Notes under the pieces: generated by a model | Database searches by the model: none | What the model saw: the letters and a program-made list of their open reading frames with translations, nothing else | Told to the model about the DNA's origin: nothing | Source of the DNA: Bryoerythrophyllum caledonicum | Taxonomy: Eukaryota; Streptophyta; Bryopsida; Pottiales; Pottiaceae | Direction: 5' to 3' | DNA: 64,000 nucleotides | Assembly (NCBI GenBank): GCA_963971425.1 | Contig: OZ020521.1 | Span: 1,056,501 to 1,120,500, forward strand | Made by a program: the position numbers and the translations under genes | Part shown: piece by piece, positions 47,450-57,318 of the stretch | Layout: every line of letters begins with the position of its first letter | Numbering within the stretch: position 1 is the first letter of the stretch

Positions 47450-47913
47450 AAGTGTATTTTTATGTACGTCAAGAGACACTCTATAATGACGAACAATATG
47501 CCTTTGTGAAATTTGTATATATATTTTTCATTAGTGAATATATAGATGTCTTGTTTGTTTTTACTGTTCCCGTCTTGTCTTCTATTGTCATTTCACATGC
47601 TCTTCGTTTCAGTCGTGGTGATGTTTATTCAGTGTTGGATCTAGCATACTTATGAATGTGGTTCAGGGCTTCTTAGTTATTTTTGTGTCGAGCCTATTAT
47701 TGACTGTGGTTTCGGGCTTCCTAGATATGGATGAGTCGAGGCTAGTATGTTTCGGTGGATCGAGTAGAGTTGTTATCGTTGGATCATGTATATTATCCTT
47801 GGGTCGAGCATTATGTTGGATTGCTTTCTTCCTGAATGCAAATTTGTCATTCTTATTGCTTCTTTTGTCATGTCATTCTTATTGCTTCTTTTGTCATGTC
47901 ATTCTTATTGCAG
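47450..47913. other. Spacer or intron after the HAD exon
   Basis: No gene. It contains a worn half of the 21-nt palindrome (about 47792) and 2.5 copies of a 26-bp pyrimidine-rich tandem repeat (47846-47912) ending in a TTATTGCAG acceptor. Confidence 0.5.
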
Positions 47914-48708
47914 GTTGTGCAGGCTAGCATTACTCCTACCCCATGCAAGAGTGGTTGTAGTGTACTACCCTCCAACGTTGGCTCGTTCTCTGAGTACTCG
48001 GGGTCTCTTCATGGAGGTATTGCCATGTCCTATCAATCGAAGCCGTATCTTATGTGCACTGCAACTGATGCTGCCTCTGCTATCATGGACTTCTCTAAGC
48101 AAATGGTCGATGATGGTGTCGTGGATAGCCCTCCAGAGCGTAGGGCTGGCATAACTCCTGTGGCATCCCCTTTTCCTCTCAAGCGGATGTGCTCTTCTAT
48201 AGAGCCTAAAGTCGATTGTGCTTCTCAACGGCAGCTTTATGTGGATGAAGCTGTTGAAGGAAATCGGGTGAACGAAATTGTGCATAATACTTCTGATCCT
48301 ATTCTATCTTCTTGTACGCCTCTTCAGCCTTCTTGCCCCCCTGTTAAGCAACGGCGGCTTGAGTGTACTCGATCTCAAGGTGCTTTTGGAGTTAGAAAAC
48401 CTCCTATTCCTCCAAGCGAGTGGGAAACTCAATCATTGGGTACTAAGCCAAGATGTCCGAGTTCAACATCTGCACAATATCGTCGGAAGTCTATGTCGTC
48501 CCATGTAGGTGATGGTATTGGGCCCGATAGTTATCAGTGTCCGCCATCAGCTCTTTCGACGAAGGTGAAGTACATGGAAGTTGATGATTGGTATAAACCT
48601 TACTCTCGGAGGAAAGAAATTATGATTGGATATGCAAAGGTGAAAGCACAAGAGGCGTTGCTTTTGAAGGCACGTGGAGTTGGATCAAATTTGTCCAAGT
48701 CTTGGTAA
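47914..48708 (+). CDS. Terminal exon of unknown function near the right end of the inner element
   Basis: The frame is open from the acceptor TTATTGCAG at 47913 to TAA at 48706-48708 (264 codons). The product is Ser/Pro-rich and mostly disordered, ending in a basic helix (KEIMIGYAKVKAQEALLLKARG). Phase-0 joining to the HAD exon is not obvious, because no good phase-0 donor precedes its stop. It may instead be a last exon reached by alternative splicing from an earlier exon, or part of a worn gene. I recognise no domain. Confidence 0.45.
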   Translation, partial: VVQASITPTPCKSGCSVLPSNVGSFSEYSGSLHGGIAMSYQSKPYLMCTATDAASAIMDFSKQMVDDGVVDSPPERRAGITPVASPFPLKRMCSSIEPKVDCASQRQLYVDEAVEGNRVNEIVHNTSDPILSSCTPLQPSCPPVKQRRLECTRSQGAFGVRKPPIPPSEWETQSLGTKPRCPSSTSAQYRRKSMSSHVGDGIGPDSYQCPPSALSTKVKYMEVDDWYKPYSRRKEIMIGYAKVKAQEALLLKARGVGSNLSKSW

Positions 48709-49100
48709 TAGTCATAGTGTAATTTTGGATGTCTTATAGAAGTCGCTTGGGTAATTCTCCCCTTACTTATAGACACATTAGTAATATATTTTAATTCTAT
48801 TATTAGGTAGTGGTTTATCCTTGTTCTTTAGGTGAACAGTGACTTGAATTATATTTTGAGTGGTTCGGTTTTGTACTAGATCCAGTCCCTGAGAAATAAC
48901 ATATTTTTCCAGACAATGTACTTATCTTTTACCAGTATATGTGTGTAATGCTGTTGTCGAGTGTTGGGTTGATCATGTTGTTGATATGATGGATTTGTGA
49001 TGTTTTCACTTATGTTGTATGTTGTATGCTTGAGTTTACAGTAACTTTTCGTTTGTTTTTATTCCGAAATATTAGGGTATTTGTCTCAATTTTTACATTT
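48709..49100. other. Subterminal non-coding region, right end of inner element
   Basis: T-rich 3' UTR-like sequence, no gene, ending in the right TIR at 49101. Confidence 0.55.
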
Positions 49101-49126
49101 TGTCTCATTTTAATGAATATGGTGTT
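49101..49126 (-). repeat. Right TIR of the inner element
   Basis: Inverse of 29273-29298 with one mismatch, followed by TAGT as on the left side. Confidence 0.85.
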
Positions 49127-50680
49127 TAGTAACTTAAATTTAACCTATGGTAAATAAATTCATCCAAGTAAATACTTTCAACTCAAGTAAATTTTTTTTT
49201 ACCTAGGTAAACTAGACTTTACCTCTAAGTTAAACTAGGTTTCACTTTTTACTTTTTACTTTACTTTTTATCACGCCGTCTAGTGAAAATCCAAGTTACT
49301 AGACCCTTTCAAATGCAATCAACATTCACAACAACATACACAATAACATACTTTGCAATACAACACATGAATAAAAATTGCACTAGAACCGTGCCATAGG
49401 CCGGGGCTTCATATGTGCAATTCTATTCAACATCAATCAACCAACAACATTCACATATTAAACCCACACCAAACAATACTCTTGCAACAATTGAAAACAA
49501 ATCAATATATTCAAGTTTAAAGAGGTCGGGAGGGCAGCAGGACCCCCCTTGTCACTAGATTAGCCGTATCTCCTTCGACTATCCTCCAAACAACTTGAAA
49601 CTTGTTCACTGTAAAGCTCACTTGGTGGTGCTTCAGCTCCTGCAAAAAACTTGTTAAAAGCTTTTGCCACGCAAAAGATACAGAGCCTCAAAGTTGCTGC
49701 TCCGAAAACCCTTGACTGCTGACCCCTTCCAAGTAGATCAGCCGCCACTCCTTCGTTTCTAGTTCAATCGATTCCAAACTTAACCAACACAAGGTGAGCT
49801 AAACTCCACTTCAGAACACGAAACAAACACCAAAAAATCTTTCACCAATAAAAAGTTATGAACCTCCAAAGTAGCCAGTCTTCAACTCTCGCCTCCACCA
49901 CCCCTTGTGTACTTTAGTAGCCGTAACTCCTTCGTCGTTGCTTCAAATTGCATGTGCGTGCAGTCCTTGGAAAGCTCACTTGAAGTTCTACAAGCCCTCT
50001 AGATCTCAAATCCAAATTCGTTGCTGCCTGCCTGCAATCGCCCGCCAAAGTGAGCGCCCCGATTCTGCCTTGGCAGTAGACCTCCTTCCACTAACTACCT
50101 TGTAACTTCTTCATCCTTGCTCCAAATGGAGCGTCCTTAGTGTCTCTAGAAAGCTAACAATGAGATCTAGGTCCTCCTAAAAGTTCACGTCCTAACTCTA
50201 ACTGTCCTCTACGCCACACACACTTAACCGCAGCCTAACCAACTAGGGAGAAGAAGGGGAAAAACTTTGACATAGCTTCGCCCAAGAGAAGAGAGAGAGA
50301 GGGAGAATGGCCGCCCAAGCTCCCTTATACAAGTGGGAGGAAGCTCAAGGGTGGCGGCCACATCTCCACCATCCACCTCAACAATCTCTAATCAAGATCT
50401 AAGGGTCCACAATAAACCTAACCCCTAAACCCGAGTTTAGGGCTGGATACGTCCAAAACTCCTAAAATAAGATATTTTTTACCCAAATAACTTCACCAAT
50501 GTGTTTAAAACACATTTAAACCTCAACTTTGACTATTCATACATCAAAATCCAAGTTCTAGATCATTGGAAATCAATAATTCAATCACCACTCATTTACC
50601 CACAAAAATTTCAACTCTAACTATTCTAATCAAAAGGTTAGCCACGGTTCTCTCCATGGGAGCCTTCTAGATCCTTCTAG
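49127..50680. other. Outer-element non-coding DNA with a 179-bp tandem repeat
   Basis: Following AAGTAA-rich sequence, four diverged units of 178-180 bp start near 49563, 49741, 49920 and about 50099. Each reads roughly GCCGTAACTCCTTCG, then GGAAAGCTCACTTG. No gene is supported; short ORFs inside are chance. Confidence 0.65.
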
Positions 50681-51525
50681 ATCTTCTTCTAGATCTTCTT
50701 CTAGATCTTCTTCTAGATCTTCTTCTAGATCTTCTTCTAGATCTTCTTCTAGATCTTCTTCTAGATCTTCTTCTAGATCTTCTTCTTCTTCTTCTTCTTC
50801 TTCTTCTTCTTCTTCTTCTTCTTCTTCTTCTTGAAGATCTTCTTCTTGAAGATCTTCTTCTTCTTCTTCTTCTTCTTCTTCTTCTTGAAGATCTTCTTCT
50901 AGATCTTCTTCTAGATCTTCTTCTAGATCTTCTTCTAGATCTTCTTCTAGATCTTCTTCTAGATCTTCTTCTAGATCTTCTTCTAGATCTTCTTCTAGAT
51001 CTTCTTCTAGATCTTCTTCTAGATCTTCTTCTAGATCTTCTTCTAGATCTTCTTGAAGATCTTCTTCTTCTTCTTCTTCTTCTTCTTCTTCTTCTTGAAG
51101 ATCTTCTTCTTGAAGATCTTCTTCTTCTTCTTCTTCTTCTTCTTCTTCTTGAAGATCTTCTTCTTGAAGATCTTCTTCTTGAAGATCTTCTTCTTCTTCT
51201 TCTTCTTCTTCTTCTTCTTCTTCTTCTTCTTCTTCTTCTTCTTCTTCTTCTTCTTCTTCTTCTTCTTCTTCTTCTTCTTCTTCTTCTTCTTCTTCTTCTT
51301 CTTCTTCTTCTTCTTCTTCTTCTTCTTCTTCTTCTTCTTCTTCTTCTTCTTCTTCTTCTTCTTCTTCTTCTTCTTCTTCTTCTTCTTCTTCTTCTTCTTC
51401 TTCTTCTTCTTCTTCTTCTTCTTCTTCTTCTTCTTCTTCTTCTTCTTCTTCTTCTTCTTCTTCTTCTTCTTCTTCTTCTTCTTCTTCTTCTTCTTCTTCT
51501 TCTTCTTCTTCTTCTTCTTCTTTGT
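50664..51525. repeat. Compound TTC microsatellite and 12-bp AGATCT minisatellite
   Basis: Blocks of TTCTTCTAGATC (12 bp, about 50670-50785 and 50888-51050) alternate with (TTC)n and GAAGATCTTC palindromes. The block ends in an uninterrupted TTC run of about 330 bp (51190-51520). Confidence 0.97.
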
Positions 51526-51843
51526 CTTTGTTTTTTAACCCCTTTTTAAATTTTTTTTTTTTTTTTTTTTTTAATTTTCTTTTATAAAATAATTTCTTTC
51601 CTACTATTTTCCTCCACTAAAATATCACAACTAACTACTACCACTACCTTTTACAATGAAATGCATTCATTACCACTAATAAGAATCCACCTTTCGGTAT
51701 TTTCTTTGTCTCTTCAGCTTCTCGCAACTAATTCTTGTACTAACACCTATATTCTTACACTAATACTAACTTAATGATATTCCAGAGCTTTTCCACTTGC
51801 TAATCGCATCCAATCCCTACTAATCTAACTACTTCACTAATTT

Positions 51844-52203
51844 CTAACAAATTGGTCTGAAACTAAATGTGAACCAAATTATTGGCTCACATCCATCTTC
51901 CACTAACTCCACACTTGCTGTACTATTGGCACTCTTTCCCTTCCCTCTACCTCTTCCACATTTCTGAAATTTTCCTCTAACACTTTCTAGTGGACCCGTC
52001 TGTGAAGGCTGCATATCTCTATCAAAGTCTGGAGTACATGTTACTTTATCAATACCCTCGTACCGTCTACCTGACCTCATCTTCGACTGACGTAAAATCT
52101 TTCTCGAGGAGAACCTAAATGCACTCTTCCTAACCCTTCTTCGAGCAGGTGCCACTCGAGACTGAGGTTCCTGCATTGGTGTGTGGAACAAGCTAGACAT
52201 CAC
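51844..52203 (-). CDS. Basic ORF of unknown function, left of the MULE gene
   Basis: A 119-codon ORF (ATG 52203), rich in Arg/Lys: VAPARRRVRKSAFRFSSRKILRQSK and RGRGKGK. It lies between the TTC satellite and the divergent MULE-like gene. Length alone is modest evidence; it could be an exon of a worn gene. No domain recognised. Confidence 0.3.
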   Translation of the reverse strand: MMSSLFHTPMQEPQSRVAPARRRVRKSAFRFSSRKILRQSKMRSGRRYEGIDKVTCTPDFDRDMQPSQTGPLESVRGKFQKCGRGRGKGKSANSTASVELVEDGCEPIIWFTFSFRPIC

Positions 52204-52291
52204 AATCCAACCATCTCCCCATAACTATCCCCTCTCACTTCCTTAGTCCACTACCCGCCCAGCAATAAACTATATTTAAATTACCAGCCTA

Positions 52292-52336
52292 CTATTACCT
52301 GTACTCATATTTTCAAAATGTGAGTACAGGTAATAG
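52292..52336. repeat. Perfect 16-bp inverted repeat (hairpin)
   Basis: CTATTACCTGTACTCA (52292-52307) is followed after 13 bases by its exact inverse TGAGTACAGGTAATAG (52321-52336). It lies 0.5 kb upstream of the MULE-like gene. Confidence 0.9.
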
Positions 52337-52809
52337 GCGGCGCCTCCTCCAAGAAAAGCATATCTTTAATGTCAACTTTCTAAGATTGAGATGTAGCCTG
52401 ACAACCTACACTCTGACACTTTTGACGACATCTTTCAAATTATGTAGACTCTATAACATAGCTCTTCCAAACATAACATTTAAAAATCCTGAGAGTTACT
52501 TTCCAACTCACATCCACCTCAACAAACTCGGATGTGTACTAATAACTCCATCCTTGCGACGGCCACCTGCTTTAGTACATCTAATTTGCACTACAATCCG
52601 CCGCCTAAACCTTGAACCACGTTCTCCTAAAAGATCCATCATTGTTTTTTTTTATTTTCTTTTGTCACATTCTTCACACTGCTCAATGTCACTCTCTAAA
52701 CTGAATTAGAACTCCACTACCAACATATACACCACCATCGCTCGTAGCATTCAGTAACTTGTTAGCAATTTTTACGAATCTTCTTTGCCCCATTGCATTG
52801 TCCTTAGAG
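52337..52809. other. Upstream region of the MULE-like gene
   Basis: No gene is supported on the plus strand. A leader intron probably ends at the TTAG just before the ATG (52806-52807). Confidence 0.45.
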
Positions 52810-55800
52810 ATGGCTACACTTAGCACTGAAGGAGCAAAGCATCCAATTCGACATCCACTAGGACCTAACGGTCTTGCCATAGTTCCTTCCGTATACCTAG
52901 CAGTCCGTTTTGGTTTCCAGGAAGAGTCTATCTATGTTGAGAAAGAGGTTCTCAATGTGGACGGAAATGTTCAATACACTGTCACTCAGCTCAGTTCCCT
53001 AGTTAATGGTCAGAAGACATGGTCCTTGGAGGAGGGTACTTACAAAGTCTTTGGTTTGTCTCAAATGCAGATGCAGGCATCCACGCACCTGTTGACGCCC
53101 GGGAAGTTCACAACGTCTAGCATCCACGCCCCACTTTGCACTCCAGCAACTAGCGTAGCCGACATCCCCCCGCCCTTGAAGCAACATCAGGCGCACTCTC
53201 CAATCTTCATTGACGACAGCGATGATGACTTCCGCGTGGAGGACATCACTGCCTCCACTCCCACCTCTTTTCGCACCCCGCCGCCATCCACGTTCGACGA
53301 GCACCGGCAATCCCCAACACCGTCTTCCGCTGCACGACCTCCCCTACATCCTCAAACATTGGGACGTACAAGTGTTGTTGCGTGCTTGAAGAGCTTGGAG
53401 TCTAGACCAAGTACGAAGAATGTGCTGAAGAATATGAACTATGCTTCAGTGCCACATCGGACAGTTGACTTCCTACCCTCCATGTACGATGGTGATGTCA
53501 TCTTTGAGTTGCCACCCGTTGCTGCTGGTGCCAATTCGTCCAAGGCCAAGAACTTGCAGGGTATGGACAAGAAGTACGATGGCCATTGTTGGTGCCTCAC
53601 AAAGACCTCCAACATCTCAAATGACATGGGCCTTACCTTCCGGAGATCCTCATGTGCTGGCCATCTCAAGTGCGGAAATCTGGATTGCGATTACCTAAAA
53701 CGACCGAATCGTGAAGACCCCTACAATGAAAAGGAGTGGGAAGGGACAACTCCCATTCCCTTCGTGCCGGGGAGGAAGACCCTCCGAAACTGTCCACCGT
53801 ATGTTGCAAGGTATGCAAGACTCCACCTAAGGCCATTGCTACATGTGACGCTATTATTTACTATGTCATTGGACCACCGGGTATGACCCGAGCTTGTGTG
53901 CACTTGGGCGTCCATAATCACCCCGTTGCATTAGGCGTCTGCCGCGAGTCTGAGAATACTATCATTTCCTTGATCGGCGAGCAAGTGGAGCGCACTCCGT
54001 CCGCAACAAATTCCTCCATTGCCATGGCTGCAAGTAAGGAGTTCCTTGCGAAGCATCTCCTCCGTCCACAACAGTGCGATACGACCATGACTGTGGAGGA
54101 CATGAAGACCGTTATGGAGAAGTACGCCAACCTCGCCTCTCCAAACATCAAGAATGCTATATCAAACTTCAAGCACGTCGGGCGCACTAATCCCATGGAC
54201 GGCATCCGCCAGATGAGAGGATGTACGACCTGGCCCTTTGTCCAACGAAATATGTTTCCGGGACAAGGCGCTGACAACGACAAAGTCTTTGTCTTTAAGA
54301 TGAGTGAGGTAGGACCTGGCTCCGGTGTTGACCTTGTCACTAGAATGCAGCCAGGAGGAGACTTGCAAGATTCTTGGCTCATGTTTGACCACGTCAAGCG
54401 CGTCAATAATTGGACCACTATGGCGTGCCATGTCTATGATTCACACTACTGTAGGGTGATGACTATTGCAGTATGTGATATGCAATCTGAGGATTGTGAG
54501 GCCCAATGTGTCATGTGGAAGTGCCTCAACGAAGTCATGGCTAGGCATGGGCTCATGATTGTCAACTTCAAGGGATTCATGGCGGATAGCGCTGGTGCCA
54601 ATTGGAATGCTGTTCGCAAGATCTATGGAACCGGAGATCCACACAAGGAGATGCCTGATCGTGAGCGCACATGCCTCCTTCATTGGACCACCTCCATGAA
54701 CCGCCATACAGACAATCATATCAAGAGTGAGTTCCAAGAACAACATCGTCTCCTATGCAAGCAATATAAAAATTCGAAGACCTCCGCCGAGGCTGAGGTT
54801 CGATACCTTGCAATTCGGGCATGGTGGCAATCGTGTGGAGCCGTAGACGATACAGCACTCAAGCAGCTTGACCAGTGGCTTGCTTTCTGGCATTATCGCT
54901 ACCGGCAATGGGGAGCCTCCATGCAGCTGGTAATTCATTCTTTCGCCTAGTACATTGTCCCGTGGACTCACTTGTTTGTGCTAGCAATCAATGTTGGCTA
55001 AATTCCTGGATGTCTTTTCCAGGACCTCACGGATGAAGAGCGTGCTGAAATGCCCTCCTGCAACTTGTCGGAGACCGTCCATAACCGTTGGCTTCAACAG
55101 TCTGGCAATAGGGGGAACGATTTGTACGACGCTACAGTGGACGACTTCGTACGTGCATTCATGCAGTGCACAAACTACTACAAATTTCTAAAGGGTGGGC
55201 GGCCCGGAACTGGGCCTTCAAAAGAAGAGTTGAGGCTACGCCAAGCCCAGTAATCGGGCAGACTAGATAAAGTTGTTGACGCAATGTAGACGATGGCAGA
55301 GGGGAAGGAATGGTGCACCCGTACCCCACATTTTGAGGGTGAGGAGGTCTTCGGGTCTACCGCACGCAAGCTAGACCTCCCTCTTGGATCTGAGTTTGAT
55401 AGTCACCGCTCAAACAAGATGAACTTCTCCCGTCCCAAGGTCCAGACGAGAACAAGGAAGGGCCGCCGTGAGAGTGCTCCACCAGCAATTGATTTATCTC
55501 CCCCTTCTTCATCTACTTCTTCTAACGACGTTCGCATTTTGTCTCCACCAGCATCAGCATCCAATGTTGTAAGTGCACAGGTGAAGCATGTGACTAGTGT
55601 CCAAGAATCTGACTGCGATGTGAGGCAATGGCACATTGCCCGACTCCTAAAGACTTCCAAGAAGAAATGCTTTGCCAAACAAGCACGAACTGGAAGAACT
55701 TGTTCAGAGATGATTATACGTCTAGGTAAGAGTACTCCTGCCCCTACCTATACTGGAGTGTTGCACATTCGCCGTCTGTTGAAAGACAAGATGATGGAGT

Positions 55801-56480
55801 TCTTCCATTGTATGGACGATATCGAACGTTGTGTGAAGGGAACCAACCAAAAGTGGGTGGTCGGCGCCCGACCCCAGGTGCCCAACGTTTGGCCCGTACT
55901 CAAGGGCACGAAGCTCATAAAGGGGGAGATTCTTAGACTTGAGCAGGCTGGATTCCAACTTCAAGAGCGCCGAGAAATTTCACCTCGGCGTCTCTTTGGA
56001 CACTCCAAGAGTCACATTGCCGAAGTTACTGCAGTTCCAACTCCAGAAGCGCCCGATGCATATCCAACACTCCGTGATGGGCGCCGCATCCAACGTCTAC
56101 CACAAGGCAAGGTGTCCGTGAAGCAAAGGAACCGTTGGGAGTCAGCCGCCATCATTGATGCCCGCATCAGCCAGGTTACTCCCATTCCATACCCTGTCAA
56201 TGGAGGTATAGTTTTGTTGCACTGCAAAAAGGCGCAGAGAACGACGGAGTATCGCTTGACTATTGGGACCACCCCGGATTGCTCTTGTGAGGACTTCAAG
56301 GATATGTTCGTCTGGACGAAGAAGCGAGGCGCTTGGTACTATTGCAAGCATTTATACTACATCTTTCGTGTGTTGTGCCAGTTTCATTTGGAAGATGACC
56401 ACTTTGTTCATGCACCGACGTTCAGCTTCAACGAAGTGAAGAAAGTAATGGACAGCGGTGTGGGTCGTTTTCTCTATTGA
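52810..56480 (+). pseudogene. MULE-like transposase with SWIM zinc finger, outer element
   Basis: Exon 1 is 52810-54929 (ATG two bases after a TTAG acceptor; GTAATT donor) and exon 2 is 55023-56480. Order: N-terminal region; Cys/His-rich finger (CWCLTKTS, GHLKCGNLDCDYLKR, VCCKVC, HLGVHNH); DDE-like core SWLMFDHVKRVNNWTTMACH, TIAVCDMQSED, GFMADSAGANWNAV; RTCLLHWTTSM and YLAIRAWWQSCG; then after a Ser-rich linker a SWIM finger CSCEDFKD ... YYCKHLYYIF. Breaks: a one-base frameshift at about 53760-53800, in-frame TAA at 55251-55253 and TAG at 55287-55289. The frame downstream of each is well conserved, so they look recent. By family it cuts and pastes elements with long TIRs. It is the only transposase-like gene of the outer element outside the nested one. 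Confidence 0.82.
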
Positions 56481-57263
56481 CTACATGTAGAAGTTAGCCA
56501 AGGTCATAATCACTAATAACTATGGATGTGTCTCCAAGTCCTTAATTCTATGATGTTTATAATATAGTTGTTGGTACCAACAACTAAAGTAGCTACCACT
56601 CATAAGAAGTACATGCCCCCTAGTGTAACATCAAAATGTAAAAGACTTGGCCACTTCAAACTATGTTGTCTACCTATATTCTTTGAAGTTTTTTTTTTCA
56701 TTTTCTTTTTCTTGATTTTAATTGTTGGCGCCAACAATTAGACTAGCTACCTCTCATGGGGCTTGCATCCTCCCTTCACTACTTCCCAACAACTTAAAAT
56801 GTTAAACTCGTAATATCCAAGCCTTGATAAATCTAAACCCCTAGCACCCCTTATTCTCTATACTATTCAAAATCTTGCTTCTTTTTAAAGCCTGATGCTC
56901 CCTCGCACCACCATCATCATCTTCTCTCTCAACTTGGTCTACTAGTTCTTTTAGAAATTCTGGCGTTATGTACAAATCTGCTACAGTCAATGTCATCATC
57001 ACTATTGCTAGCCATTGAAATACTCCACTGTTCCTATAAGTAATGTCCTTTCCAAATACTGAACTTCTTTAAATCTCAGAAAATAGGGGGGCTTGATGAT
57101 TTTACGGTATGATTTGAGAGGCCCTAAAATCCCAACAATTGAGTTCAATCCACGGTTATAGGTCAAAAAATTTACTTAAAATAGAAATATTCTCCAAAAT
57201 TATTCGAATAAATATAATTTTTTAGTAAATTTGTGCTCGTTGCTCATGAAATGACCGCTCATC
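56481..57263. other. Subterminal non-coding region, right end of outer element
   Basis: No clear gene. A 50-codon minus-strand ORF (about 56840-56995) is too short to call. 57149-57163 (TCCACGGTTATAGGT) is the inverse of 21982-21996. Confidence 0.55.
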
Positions 57264-57298
57264 GCTCATAGCTCATCGCTCACAGCTCACAAACTAGC
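57264..57298 (-). repeat. Right TIR of the outer element
   Basis: On the minus strand it begins GCTAGTTTGTGAGC followed by TGAGCGATGAGC, matching the left TIR at about 32 of 35 bases. Confidence 0.85.
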
Positions 57299-57304
57299 GT
57301 CGTT

Positions 57305-57318
57305 GATTTAGGACACAG
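57305..57318. repeat. 14-bp direct repeat, right target-site copy
   Basis: GATTTAGGACACAG is identical to 21835-21848. Confidence 0.75.

Larger units (their letters stand above)
29273..49126. mobile_element. Inner giant TIR transposon (19.9 kb) nested in the outer element
   Basis: 26-bp terminal inverted repeats at 29273-29298 and 49101-49126 agree at 25 of 26 bases (AACRCCATATTC, then ATTAAAATGAGACA). TAGT flanks both sides as a likely 4-bp target duplication; a 7-bp TAGTAAC is possible if the end is drawn three bases further in. Both flanks are AAGTAA-rich sequence that reads as one continuous tract once the element is removed. Content: DUF7869-like gene (minus), palindrome clusters, ParB-like/methyltransferase-like gene and HAD domain (plus). 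All copies of its palindrome family lie inside these ends. Confidence 0.82.
21849..57304. mobile_element. Outer giant TIR transposon (35.5 kb, MULE-like) with a nested element
   Basis: Near-terminal inverted repeats start GCTAGTTTGTGAGC at 21853 (plus) and at 57298 (minus strand) and agree at about 32 of 35 bases. Further in, ACCTATAACCGTGGA (21982-21996) is matched inverted at 57149-57163. A 14-bp direct repeat flanks the element. Its own content is a ParB-like/methyltransferase-like gene near the left end (minus), a MULE-like transposase near the right end (plus), a GGATCC-centred palindrome array, a 179-bp tandem repeat and a large TTC satellite. Removing the nested element (29273-49126) leaves about 15.6 kb. 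The outermost 4-6 bases on each side do not match, so exact ends are uncertain by a few bases. Confidence 0.85.

Noticed and set aside
47652..48154. Hydrophobic ORFs (membrane-like) near 47.7-48.1 kb
   Set aside because: They are alternative frames of the pyrimidine-rich tandem repeat and the following exon.
29060..49310. Longer TIRs of about 230 bp for the inner element (TAGT...TTGGATT-like words outside the 26-bp match)
   Set aside because: The outside resemblance is weak and is explained by both flanks belonging to one AAGTAA-rich target tract; TAGT duplications fit the shorter ends.
51053..51538. Poly-phenylalanine ORF of 161 codons
   Set aside because: It is the TTC microsatellite read in one frame; no gene.
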